NCBI RefSeq assembly: GCF_902168175.1
Contig: NZ_CABHOU010000052.1
Span: 1 to 64,000 of the forward strand
Origin: an uncultured Chitinophaga sp.
Lineage (GTDB): Bacteria; Bacteroidota; Bacteroidia; Chitinophagales; Chitinophagaceae
DNA: 64,000 bases
Direction of reading: 5' to 3'
Positions 1 to 8,161 of the stretch are shown here, piece by piece (position 1 is the stretch's first letter; the number at the start of each line of letters is the position of its first letter). A model generated the notes under the pieces. The model saw only the letters and a list, made by a program, of their open reading frames with translations. It was not told the origin of the DNA and did no database searches. Both the position numbers and the translations under genes were made by a program.

Positions 1-84
1 CGATACAACCTGCCGCATAAAAGTTTGATCATACTTAAAGGCCCTACCGCCCTTTTTACGAACTAATACTGTGTTTTTATCCAT
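1..84 (-). CDS. Partial CDS, possible transposase (IS3 OrfA-like) N-terminus
   Basis: The frame opens with ATG at 84 on the minus strand and runs off the left edge, giving only 28 codons. The visible peptide is basic and contains KGGRAFKYDQTFMRQVV. That pattern (basic stretch, aromatic-Asp-x-x-Phe, then a hydrophobic helix) is typical of the start of IS3-type OrfA and related helix-turn-helix transposase subunits. This is a resemblance from a short fragment; another DNA-binding protein is possible. No terminal inverted repeat or target duplication could be assigned in the downstream 500 bases. Confidence 0.45.
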   Translation of the reverse strand, partial: MDKNTVLVRKKGGRAFKYDQTFMRQVVS

Positions 85-158
85 GTTTTACACTTTTGAA
101 GGTGTAAACCTTTTTTAGGACGTGACCGAGATTCTTGTATGAAGGAGCGAAAAACGTC

Positions 159-180
159 GTTTTAACTTTTGGGTTAAAAC
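159..180. repeat. Perfect 8-bp inverted repeat upstream of the partial transposase-like gene
   Basis: GTTTTAAC, six bases (TTTTGG), then GTTAAAAC. It lies about 75 bases upstream of the minus-strand start at 84. It could be an operator or a short hairpin. The surrounding 85-588 region also carries repeated GCAC/TTGCA words near 210-242 but no convincing gene on the plus strand. Confidence 0.5.
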
Positions 181-267
181 CGGCAAAAACCGTTAAATAC
201 TGCCGATTGTGTTGCACATTGTTTCGCACTTTGCAGCACTTTTTGGGTTCACGCCTCTAATCCTCTT

Positions 268-543
268 TTAATTACCGGGGCGATACCAGCGCGCTTCACA
301 AAAAAAACGCGCATTATGTATGGTATTACTGTCAATTCGAGGCCCGGCTGGCCACACGCCGATATAGCTGCCTGCCCGGGGGTTTACCCTCGTATAAATA
401 GCAACTGACTGGCCAATGACCAAGTTTTTCTTAAAGTCATATGGTCCCTTAGAATGGAATTGGCCGTTATAAAGGGGAGCAATGTTAAAGACAGTGAATT
501 GTAACGAAGTTGATCCAGCAAGTCGGTGGCTTGCCCTTCCCAT
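268..543 (-). CDS. Hypothetical protein, doubtful
   Basis: This is a 91-codon frame with an ATG at 543 and a GGAG about 13 bases upstream. The product has no signal peptide, membrane segment or motif I recognise. It is the only long frame between the left-edge gene and the cluster at 589, and no gene overlaps it on the other strand. It may be a real small gene, a gene remnant, or chance. Confidence 0.25.
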   Translation of the reverse strand: MGRASHRLAGSTSLQFTVFNIAPLYNGQFHSKGPYDFKKNLVIGQSVAIYTRVNPRAGSYIGVWPAGPRIDSNTIHNARFFCEARWYRPGN

Positions 544-588
544 AATTTTTTTAATACTCCGATTGGTAACCGAACGTAAGCTTTTGTT

Positions 589-1110
589 ATGAGGTTAAAA
601 ATAATTTTGCTGTCCCTTTTTATATGTAGTCACCTGCGGCTTTACAGCCAGGCCCCCCCGACAACGAGCGAGGTTATGCCCTGGCCTGCCACCTTGCTTG
701 GAACGACGTTTTCAAAAGCGCAATATCCCGAAGCGATAAATATTGCAGTCAGCGAGCAGCAGTTTTCCACCAGATTAAGATATCAGAAAATATTTTATAC
801 GCAGCAGTCTTCAAATACTGCCTGGGGACTTAGCGTCCAAACAACGGGGTTCGCACTTTTAGCAGATTCCACCATTTCGGCGGTTACTTATTTTTTTGCG
901 TACTCCGAAGCCTCGCTCCAAAAGCTCAAAAGCGCGCTCGGCCAGCCTTCTGTGAGTTCTGTGTATAATCCGGTGAGTGATTCGGAAATATATGCCTATA
1001 AGCGCGGGCGTTATAATTTGCTGTTGTGTCACATGGAAGATCTTGCCGATAAAATCCTTGTAACATTTACCTCCAGTGCTGCCGATTCGTCCTATTTAAA
1101 GATGGATTAA
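589..1110 (+). CDS. Secreted hypothetical protein, first gene of envelope cluster
   Basis: The 173-residue product begins with a clear export signal (MRLKIILLSLFIC..., probable cleavage near LYSQA around residue 21) and has no lipobox cysteine or further membrane segment. The mature part is mixed alpha/beta with many Ser, Tyr and Ala; I do not recognise a family. It ends 10 bases before the O-antigen-ligase-like gene, so the two are probably cotranscribed. The ATG at 589 is chosen because it places the signal peptide at the N-terminus. Confidence 0.7.
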   Translation: MRLKIILLSLFICSHLRLYSQAPPTTSEVMPWPATLLGTTFSKAQYPEAINIAVSEQQFSTRLRYQKIFYTQQSSNTAWGLSVQTTGFALLADSTISAVTYFFAYSEASLQKLKSALGQPSVSSVYNPVSDSEIYAYKRGRYNLLLCHMEDLADKILVTFTSSAADSSYLKMD

Positions 1111-1120
1111 TGCTCCCGCT

Positions 1121-2839
1121 ATGAATTTTATTCCCTCCAGGATAAAACAGTCCGTAACACTATTGTTTACAATAGGGATGACTGCACTCATAGTCGCCTC
1201 TGCCCTGGGTGACGGCATCTTCTCCTATCATGCGCTGCCTTTGTTTGTCATCACCGCCTGCGCCCTCATTATTGCGGTAGTACTTCCGGGCATTAAGCAG
1301 CTTAGCCTCTCGGCCATTGATGCAGGAATAGTGGCTTTTGCGATCTTCTTGTTCTTCAATAGCGCCTATCACGATCAGTTGCTCAACCCGACAACTTATA
1401 GTTGGGCCAGTATTTTTATCGCTTACCTGGCCTTTAGATTAACATGGCCGTTGGCAGGGCAGCAACCTTTTATCGAGCTAACGCTCCTGTTGGCATGGGT
1501 GATAATAGGGATTGTTGTACTATATCAAACAATAGGGCCTGGTTCGGAGCTGATTAGGTGGCCTTTTGGCAGTTCGGCCATATGCGCCTATTTTATGGTG
1601 TTGTGCCTGGTAGCCACGCTACAGATTAACAGGAGTCAAATATCTGTATTGCCTTTGGTTGCTTTCAATACTACCAAAGTGTTGGTTGTTTGCCTGTTAT
1701 TGGGTTGCCTGGTATTATCCGGGTCAAGAATCAGCCTGTTGGTCAGTGTGTTCGTATTGGCCTGTAAATACCTTTGGACCCATGCGCATTCGGTGCCAAA
1801 CGGTGTTATTCGATACGGCCGCATAGCGGTGGTAGTAGTAATGGTAATAGCTCCCTTATTTTGGTATATAAATAAAGATCATTCTACCGCTGGTCGAATG
1901 TATATCTATAAAGTATCTGCGTCCATATTGGCAGATCATTGGACTACCGGTATTGGTGCGGCATCATTTGCGACCCGGTATGCCGAGTACAAAGCCACCA
2001 ATTTTGAAAGCGGAAATTTTACCAGTGAACAGGTGTGGCTCGACGATGCCATTACCGTACCCTATAATGAATTTCTTTTTGCGGCCCTGGCCTGGGGAAT
2101 TGGCGGGGTAGTAGCCGTAGTAGCGCTGGTGATAGGGGCCATCGTCCTGGTAAAAAAAGACCGGACGGGAAATCGCGGAATGGATACTGCTTTGTATCTG
2201 ATCACCTTTGGTATCTTATCTCTGACAGGTTATCCCTTTCATGCCCTTTTTTTTGGCGTTATCGCAACCTCTGTAGTCGCAAGGATGGCGAGCCTCGCCC
2301 CGCAATGGACAGTGCAGGGACGGATGGGGTTCAGACTTATCATGTTGGCTGGAATAACATCAGCCGTTGTTTTTTCGGGTGATAGAATCTATGCTATATG
2401 GCTGTGGCAAAGCCGTTGCACACAGGAACCAAGCTTAGAGCAGTATCAGAAGTATGCTGGTAAACTATCAGACTATCCAGTGTATAATTATCAGCATGGG
2501 GTGCTTTTGTTTGAAAGTGGATATTATGATCAGGCCATCAAAAAACTCCGGCAGGCCCATCACTTTTACGAAAATGATAAGGTGCTGCTATATATCGGCC
2601 AATGTTACCAAAACTTAGGCGATACCCGGCAGGCTGAAAACCAATACAAGCGCCATATGGCCACCTACCCCAACCGGCTTCGGGCCGCCTACCATTTGTT
2701 TTCCATGTACAAAGACCTGGGTGATACCACCAAGGCGAGGGGCTATGGCGAGGTGTTATTACAGCGGCCCGTAAAAGTACCTTCCGAGTGGACAAAGCAG
2801 GTACGCAGACAAGCTGAACAATTTTTGAAATCTACATAA
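1121..2839 (+). CDS. O-antigen ligase/polymerase-like membrane protein with C-terminal TPRs
   Basis: Residues 1 to about 410 contain around ten hydrophobic segments. Wzy_C/O-antigen-ligase hallmarks are visible: SGSRISLLVS near residue 200, a GRMYIYKVS...GIGAASFATRY block where the family carries its Arg-rich periplasmic loop, and a PYNEFLFAALAWGIGG segment matching the usual HN-E-L...E-G-G motif. From about residue 440 the protein becomes soluble with TPR-like helices (GVLLFESGYYDQAIKKLRQA, IGQCYQNLGDTRQAENQYKR). The family transfers or polymerises lipid-linked glycans, or glycosylates proteins, at the periplasmic face. No glycosyltransferases lie nearby, so a classic O-antigen locus is unlikely; action on a product of this cluster is a guess. 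Confidence 0.8.
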   Translation: MNFIPSRIKQSVTLLFTIGMTALIVASALGDGIFSYHALPLFVITACALIIAVVLPGIKQLSLSAIDAGIVAFAIFLFFNSAYHDQLLNPTTYSWASIFIAYLAFRLTWPLAGQQPFIELTLLLAWVIIGIVVLYQTIGPGSELIRWPFGSSAICAYFMVLCLVATLQINRSQISVLPLVAFNTTKVLVVCLLLGCLVLSGSRISLLVSVFVLACKYLWTHAHSVPNGVIRYGRIAVVVVMVIAPLFWYINKDHSTAGRMYIYKVSASILADHWTTGIGAASFATRYAEYKATNFESGNFTSEQVWLDDAITVPYNEFLFAALAWGIGGVVAVVALVIGAIVLVKKDRTGNRGMDTALYLITFGILSLTGYPFHALFFGVIATSVVARMASLAPQWTVQGRMGFRLIMLAGITSAVVFSGDRIYAIWLWQSRCTQEPSLEQYQKYAGKLSDYPVYNYQHGVLLFESGYYDQAIKKLRQAHHFYENDKVLLYIGQCYQNLGDTRQAENQYKRHMATYPNRLRAAYHLFSMYKDLGDTTKARGYGEVLLQRPVKVPSEWTKQVRRQAEQFLKST

Positions 2840-2870
2840 ACCAATTATTTGACCTCTTAATTACACCCCA

Positions 2871-4115
2871 ATGAAAAAAGTGTTTTTGTATACAAGTTGT
2901 TTTGTTTTACTGGCCATAACTATTATTTTGTCGTGTCGAAAGGCAGATACGCCGGCCAGGATTGATAACGATTTAGCCGCTATTCAAAGCTGGTTTATAA
3001 CTGAAATTCGCAACAACCACGCCGGTGATGAACAGGTTCTTGCTGCCAGCGGCCAAAGCAGAAAGATATTATGGGACAAGGCCATCTATTTTAAGGATGG
3101 AGAAGATGAAGTTTTTCAGATTCCCTACAAAACAAAGTCTGCCAAGACTTTCTCATTTACCGATGGGTCCAGCCAGCCCAGGATTCCACTGAGTTTAAAA
3201 GAAGAAAACAGTGTCAGGTATTTAATCATTACTAAGCGGGAGAACGGGCTTACAGATTTTGCGCTCATGACTGTATTGCCTACAAAGCAATACAATACTT
3301 CGGTGAAGGGCGACCTGGCCGGCAACAACTACAGAAATTTAAAGAAGGAGTTTGCCGGTCACGTTTTATTTCACGACTGGAAAGGGACCTTTAAAAATGG
3401 CTGGGTCTATAACAACGGCAGTGTTGTAGAAGAAGTTCGGGACGCCAGGTGGGATAAGTACGACCAACATGCCAGAACCACCAGTACATGTACCACCACT
3501 ACCATTTATGAGGTATGCCAAACATGTACCGAATGGACTTTTAGCAATGGTGAATATTCCTACTCTAATTGCACCGAACCTTTTGTTTGCGGCTCCACTT
3601 CATCGACCACCTGTACGGTTGATGAAACTGCTCCCAATGGTGGTGGTGGCAGCGGTACATATACCTCATGGTACGGCGTTACCGATTATGCCACTTTGTG
3701 CGGCTCGAATGTTTTCGCCTTTAAATATATCGCCGGTCCTAATGGCGCATACGTTGGTAATCTGACAGGCTTTAACTCCCGGTTTGCAAAGTGGGGACAA
3801 GGTACGGCTAACCCAACCGTTATTTATGTACCTATCACAACATTGTGCGTAACCATCGTACCAGGGGCCAGCCAGCTTACAGAACGCGGTGCGTCGGAGG
3901 CTTTTAGAAAGGCATTTAACCACGTTTATAATGAAACAGTGGATGCCTTAAATGCAGGCATGCCAGCATCGGTAACCGGTGTCAGACTTTTTATGATAGA
4001 AACTGTAGAGTCTTACATTCAGGCTGCTTATCCCGGGTCTTCAGTAATAGGAGCCGCTTGTCAGGGAACGGCCATTCCAACTACTGCCGCCAAATATCAA
4101 ACAGACTGTAATTAA
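2871..4115 (+). CDS. Cys-rich lipoprotein with Gly linker, unknown function
   Basis: The 414-residue product has a lipoprotein signal with lipobox ILSC at residues 19-22, so it should be membrane anchored. An N-terminal region of about 180 residues is followed by a Thr/Cys-rich segment (about 205-255; spaced Cys as in YEVCQTCTEW and CTEPFVCGS), a GGGGSG linker near 260, and a compact C-terminal region of about 150 residues with three further Cys. The layout (anchor, Cys/Thr stalk, flexible linker, separate end domain) resembles a modular surface or effector protein, but I recognise no catalytic motif. It is 5 bases upstream of a cytosolic protein gene, an arrangement also seen for effector-immunity pairs; that reading is speculative. 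Confidence 0.7.
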   Translation: MKKVFLYTSCFVLLAITIILSCRKADTPARIDNDLAAIQSWFITEIRNNHAGDEQVLAASGQSRKILWDKAIYFKDGEDEVFQIPYKTKSAKTFSFTDGSSQPRIPLSLKEENSVRYLIITKRENGLTDFALMTVLPTKQYNTSVKGDLAGNNYRNLKKEFAGHVLFHDWKGTFKNGWVYNNGSVVEEVRDARWDKYDQHARTTSTCTTTTIYEVCQTCTEWTFSNGEYSYSNCTEPFVCGSTSSTTCTVDETAPNGGGGSGTYTSWYGVTDYATLCGSNVFAFKYIAGPNGAYVGNLTGFNSRFAKWGQGTANPTVIYVPITTLCVTIVPGASQLTERGASEAFRKAFNHVYNETVDALNAGMPASVTGVRLFMIETVESYIQAAYPGSSVIGAACQGTAIPTTAAKYQTDCN

Positions 4116-4120
4116 AAGTT

Positions 4121-4777
4121 ATGAAAGAACTATTCATAGAGGAAAGTCAAAGTATCATTGAGAAGTATTACCATAATGGAGAATATTTGCAAAAAGATGG
4201 CGGGGCCCCCGCTTACAAACAGGGGCTCACAAAAATCATTGAGCAAAAAATTACCTCCGTTCAGGATGGCACCAATGTGCAGGGTGTAAAACTTTTGGAA
4301 GTACTCATGAGCCATTTTGGTGAACAGGCCGTAACTCATATGTACTTTTGGCAGTTCCCCAGTTTTTCCCTGAACATTAGTATTGGGGAAACTGCCGGTG
4401 ATAAATGGCTTCAGCAAACCTCTATCTGGATAGATATTTCACTACTCTGTAATTACTTTACCTGTTTTGTTGAAGACAAGTTCATCTATGCAGGGCCTGA
4501 TTCTCATCTTTCCTCTTTAAGTAAGAATCCTGTGTATGTTTTATCTCAGCAGGTCATCCAAACCGGTGACCTGCCGGGTAAAATAAGTAAAGCATTGGAT
4601 TGTGTTAAGGAGGTATTTACCGGCTATCAGCACGTCGGTCATTGGGGGTTATTTTACCAGGAATTTTCCATTCCGCCTTACGGCATTGAGCAGTCACTTC
4701 ATCCCGGTAATGCCTTTAGTTTACTGTTTAGCCCCCGGTACGGGCGATCTCGTACCCTAATTGTGGTTAATAAATGA
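4121..4777 (+). CDS. Hypothetical cytosolic protein
   Basis: The 218-residue protein has no signal peptide or membrane segment, unlike its neighbours in the cluster. No family was recognised. Its stop overlaps the next start in an ATGA arrangement at 4774-4777, indicating translational coupling with the transglutaminase-like lipoprotein. It begins 5 bases after the Cys-rich lipoprotein. A soluble cytoplasmic protein between two exported ones could be an immunity protein, chaperone or adaptor; the sequence does not decide. Confidence 0.65.
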   Translation: MKELFIEESQSIIEKYYHNGEYLQKDGGAPAYKQGLTKIIEQKITSVQDGTNVQGVKLLEVLMSHFGEQAVTHMYFWQFPSFSLNISIGETAGDKWLQQTSIWIDISLLCNYFTCFVEDKFIYAGPDSHLSSLSKNPVYVLSQQVIQTGDLPGKISKALDCVKEVFTGYQHVGHWGLFYQEFSIPPYGIEQSLHPGNAFSLLFSPRYGRSRTLIVVNK

Positions 4778-6213
4778 GATCGGTCGTTTGGGTCGTAGTG
4801 CTACTTCTGTATGCGGCTCTTGGAATGGATGCGTGTCTTAAAAGCCCCCCGGCGCATCCGGGTAAAAACTCCGAAGTGGAACATACAGGTTGGCGCCATT
4901 TTTTGGACCTGTGTTATATATATTACACAACGTTGGGCACAAGTGCCTATTATCCATCGCTTGATTCCTCTTTTTCCATTGATCTGCGCCTGACCCCACA
5001 AATACTGCTGGATCACCTTAGCGGATACGGGTACAAAAAGTCCTGGAATAGAGAGCTTCGGCCATATCTGTTACCCATGCAGCTTCTGGGTGAACGAATC
5101 GATAATTGGCCCAAAGCGGTGGCTGAAGATTTTTCACTTATCACGGGAGGGAATGTATTGACCGATCCGCTGGCGCATCTTCCCCAAATTGATAGCTTTA
5201 TCCGCAAACATTTGGTGTATTCTTCGAGGAGAACGGATGCAGCCGCGCTTACTTACACCGATCTTAAATCTGCCCAAAGTGCCGACTGCATAGGGATGAC
5301 CAAACTAGCCACCTATATTTGTCGCGGACTGGGGGTGCCTGCAGCCATTGACTTTACAAATTCATGGGGCAATTTCGACGGCAACCTTCACTGCTGGTCG
5401 ACCTTATTTGACAGTAGTGGCAGGGAGATACGGTACATGGCAGGCGAATACTCTCCCCAGCCATATAATCCATTTCTTTTAATAAAAGACCTTTATTCAG
5501 ACAAGCTATCCAGCTATAAGTTATGCGCAAAGGTATTTCGGGGCTATGTATCCAGTAGTAAACCGACCCGGCAATTTAGCCGCCAACTGTTAAATCCCTG
5601 CGCCTTAACCGATGGAGGCAACTTTATCGATGTAACCGATCAGTATATGGCTACCAGTGACGTTTATTACCTTGGCAGCGGTGGCAGACCGTCTATCAAT
5701 GTGTACCGCAATGGGCGGTGGTGGCCGGCATGGACGGGTCAGAAAAGCGGCAAATATTGGCGTTTTACAAAAATGGCCAGGGGAATGCTCTATATTATTG
5801 GTGTTCATGTTAATAGTAGATTCACACCTTATTCCACACCATTTGTCTTAGATAAAAATGGAAAGGTGAACAGCTTTATCAAACTTGGTAAAATCACCCA
5901 TGTCAACATTAAGCAGTTAAATGCTCCTATTTCAGATCAGTTCGATGCCTTTTCTACAACATCTGGTAAGGCATTTTCCCGGCTTATGCACTCGATAGCC
6001 ATTGGAAAGGCCGGCAGCAGGCCAGTTATTGGTGCTGCCTATGATGTTGAGTTTTGGGAAAACGGCTGGAAGCCACTGACCAATGACGTTGCTGGAAGAT
6101 CGCTTAAAGTTTATAACGTACCCGGCGGGGTATTAATGAGAATTCAGGACAAAGCAAACAGCCACTATTCACGGCCTTTTGTCATGAAAGATGGCTTACA
6201 GCATTGGTTTTAG
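4774..6213 (+). CDS. Transglutaminase-like lipoprotein
   Basis: The 479-residue protein starts with a hydrophobic signal ending at Cys21 (GMDAC), a plausible lipobox. A transglutaminase-like core is visible: nucleophile region SADCIGMTKLATYICRGLGV with Cys172, then GNLHCWSTLFDSS with His206 and Asp213, the Cys-His-Asp order of the superfamily. About 250 residues follow, with beta-rich repeats resembling a C-terminal beta-sandwich region. Bacteroidota have many such surface transglutaminase-like proteins whose activities (protease, amidase, crosslinking) are mostly unknown. It is translationally coupled to the preceding gene and ends the cluster. The reading frame stays open for 46 codons after the TAG stop, to TGA-TAA at 6352-6357. 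Confidence 0.75.
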   Translation: MRSVVWVVVLLLYAALGMDACLKSPPAHPGKNSEVEHTGWRHFLDLCYIYYTTLGTSAYYPSLDSSFSIDLRLTPQILLDHLSGYGYKKSWNRELRPYLLPMQLLGERIDNWPKAVAEDFSLITGGNVLTDPLAHLPQIDSFIRKHLVYSSRRTDAAALTYTDLKSAQSADCIGMTKLATYICRGLGVPAAIDFTNSWGNFDGNLHCWSTLFDSSGREIRYMAGEYSPQPYNPFLLIKDLYSDKLSSYKLCAKVFRGYVSSSKPTRQFSRQLLNPCALTDGGNFIDVTDQYMATSDVYYLGSGGRPSINVYRNGRWWPAWTGQKSGKYWRFTKMARGMLYIIGVHVNSRFTPYSTPFVLDKNGKVNSFIKLGKITHVNIKQLNAPISDQFDAFSTTSGKAFSRLMHSIAIGKAGSRPVIGAAYDVEFWENGWKPLTNDVAGRSLKVYNVPGGVLMRIQDKANSHYSRPFVMKDGLQHWF

Positions 6214-6366
6214 TCAGTTTTTATTGCCATCCATTTGTTCCCGGTCATCTTTAGGGCGTACACCGTTTATCACGCTGAAGCAGCCGGCTATATGGCATCA
6301 GGAACTGAGTTAAAAGATAAGTTGCCCGCCAGTTGGCAGGTAGCGGAAAAGTGATAAAAGGCTGAA

Positions 6367-6960
6367 TTATAGGAAGCTGGAGATCAGCAGGAGCAGCCAG
6401 TAGCTGCCGGTGGTGTACAGGTAAGGGCCAATTTGTTTGCGCAGCGAGCGCAGGGCCTCGATCATGTGGTTATTGACCGTAGCGGGGGAGATGTTCATTT
6501 CGCGGGCTATTTCCTCGTGTTTGAGGCCTTTGTCGCGGCTGAGTGTGAATACCTGCTTCTGTTTCGGCGGCAGTTGTTGTACGGCGCTTTCCAGTTTTGC
6601 CTTTACTTCCTGCAGGCTGATGTTGGTTTCGGCCTCGGCGCCGGTAATAGGTTCCTGGAGGCTGGCGATGTACTGGTACTCGCGGGCACGGCGTTTAAAG
6701 GCATTAAGGGCCTGGTTTTGGGCCATGCGGAACAGGTAAGCAGAGAAATGTTCGATGGCAGGCAATTCCTCCCGGTTTTTCCAGAGTTTCAGGAATACGT
6801 CCTGGATGATGTCTTCGGTCATTTCGGCCGAATCGGTCATGCGGAGTAATACGCCGTAAAGTTTGTGCTTGTAGGTATGGAACAACGAGGAGAAGGAGGC
6901 CTGATTGCCCTCCGCGGCCTGCCTTAGCAGTTCTTTTTCTGATCGTGGTATCAGCTCCAT
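6367..6960 (-). CDS. ECF-family RNA polymerase sigma factor (FecI-like)
   Basis: The 197-residue protein has sigma-70 region 2 (LLRQAAEGNQASFSSLF... MTEDIIQDVFLKLWKN, about residues 11-70) and region 4 (LPPKQKQVFTLSRDKGL then HEEIAREMNISPATVNNHM, about 128-175), with a hydrophobic C-terminal tail. ECF factors recruit RNA polymerase to alternative promoters and are normally held by an anti-sigma factor. No FecR-type gene or SusC-type receptor is adjacent, which is atypical for this family in Bacteroidota; the only FecR here is at about 55 kb. It is transcribed divergently from the ABC ATPase gene. Confidence 0.92.
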   Translation of the reverse strand: MELIPRSEKELLRQAAEGNQASFSSLFHTYKHKLYGVLLRMTDSAEMTEDIIQDVFLKLWKNREELPAIEHFSAYLFRMAQNQALNAFKRRAREYQYIASLQEPITGAEAETNISLQEVKAKLESAVQQLPPKQKQVFTLSRDKGLKHEEIAREMNISPATVNNHMIEALRSLRKQIGPYLYTTGSYWLLLLISSFL

Positions 6961-7073
6961 TGCAAGTAAGGAATCGTGGAATTGGTTGTTTAGTAAAAAT
7001 AGAGAATTAGCGGCAAAGTATTAGTTTTTTTTAAGTTGATACATCCACCCGCCGGTTTCCCCTTATGATTTTA

Positions 7074-7081
7074 TACTTTTG
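7074..7081 (+). promoter_or_regulatory. Candidate -7 box of the ABC ATPase gene
   Basis: TACTTTTG matches the Bacteroidota -7 consensus TAnnTTTG and lies 53 bases upstream of the ATG at 7134. No clear -33 element was found at the usual spacing. Confidence 0.4.
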
Positions 7082-7133
7082 ACCCCGTTCGTCCCCGGCA
7101 ATTTACTGCCCGGGACCACCAGAGGGAATAGCT

Positions 7134-8081
7134 ATGAGTATTTTAAAAGTATCGGATATCCGCAGGCAGGAAGGGCCGGAAGAGGTGTTGAAGGGCATTA
7201 GTTTCGAGCAACAGGAGTTGCAGAAGATCGCCATTGCCGGCGAATCGGGATCGGGCAAAAGCACGTTGCTGAAAATAGTAGCGGGTTTGGGTCAGGCTAC
7301 CGGCGGCGAGGTAATGTTCCAGGATAAAAAGGTAAAAGGGCTGCTTGAAAAGCTGATGCCCGGTCATAAAGGCATCGCCTACCTGTCGCAGCACTACGAA
7401 CTGCGTAACAACTACCGGGTAGAAGAGGAGCTGGAATACGCCAACCTCTTTTACGACGAAGACTCCGCCGATCTATACCGCATTTGCCGCATCGATCACC
7501 TGCTTAAACGCTGGACCAACCAGTTGTCGGGCGGTGAAAAGCAGCGTATTTCGCTGGCCAGGCAACTGGCTACTTCCCCTAAGTTGCTGGTATTGGACGA
7601 GCCGTTTTCTAACCTCGACCTCGTTCATAAACAAACCCTGAAATCGGTAATCGCCGATATCGGTGAAAAACTAAGTATCACCATCCTGCTCGTTTCCCAC
7701 GATCCGTTAGATATTCTTTCCTGGGCAGATGAGGTGATCCTTTTACAAAATGGTCAGATCGTGCAGCAGGGTGCGCCTAAAACAGTATATCGCCAACCCG
7801 CCAGCGAATATGTGGCGGGATTGTTTGGGCGGTATATGGTGCTGAGCAAGGCTATTTTCCCGGGTACGAAGGAGGGGTTGTTCCTGCGTCCGGAGAATCT
7901 GCATTTCGCGAATGAGGGCGTTACTGCCACTGTGCGTAAAGTAGATTTTATAGGATTTACTTACGAGGCAGAAATAGGTGTAAATGGCGAAACACTTATC
8001 GTACACACAAATGATGAAAGCCTGAAGCCCGGTGATACGGTGGAAGTGATGTTGAAGGATGGGGAGCGGTGGTATATTTAG
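7134..8081 (+). CDS. ABC transporter ATP-binding protein with TOBE-like domain
   Basis: The 315-residue ATPase has Walker A GESGSGKST (36-44), signature LSGGEKQ (131-137), Walker B LLVLDE (151-156) and H-loop His189. The last 60 residues (FLRPENLHFA...VEVMLKDGERW) look like the TOBE regulatory domain of importer ATPases such as PotA, FbpC or CysA. This argues for an importer subunit, possibly for iron, sulfate or polyamine. No permease or binding-protein gene is adjacent, so its partner must be elsewhere. A copy of the dispersed 29-bp repeat begins 14 bases after the stop codon. Confidence 0.88.
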   Translation: MSILKVSDIRRQEGPEEVLKGISFEQQELQKIAIAGESGSGKSTLLKIVAGLGQATGGEVMFQDKKVKGLLEKLMPGHKGIAYLSQHYELRNNYRVEEELEYANLFYDEDSADLYRICRIDHLLKRWTNQLSGGEKQRISLARQLATSPKLLVLDEPFSNLDLVHKQTLKSVIADIGEKLSITILLVSHDPLDILSWADEVILLQNGQIVQQGAPKTVYRQPASEYVAGLFGRYMVLSKAIFPGTKEGLFLRPENLHFANEGVTATVRKVDFIGFTYEAEIGVNGETLIVHTNDESLKPGDTVEVMLKDGERWYI

Positions 8082-8095
8082 ATGATAGTAGTAAA

Positions 8096-8124
8096 GCCGC
8101 TGAAGGGAGTGACACAACGGCGGC
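8096..8124 (+). repeat. Dispersed 29-bp palindromic repeat, copy 1 (plus orientation)
   Basis: Consensus GCCGCTGAAGGG-AGTGA-CACAACGGCGGC. This copy is identical to the one at 28791. Bases 1-7 can pair with 20-26, leaving a 12-nt loop; on the complementary strand the one mismatch becomes G-U. The flank CCAATAG is shared with the copy at 20482. It sits between the convergent genes at 7134 and 8162. Confidence 0.85.
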
Positions 8125-8161
8125 CCAATAGTATTCCCCCGCTGGTTTCACCACCTGCCTA

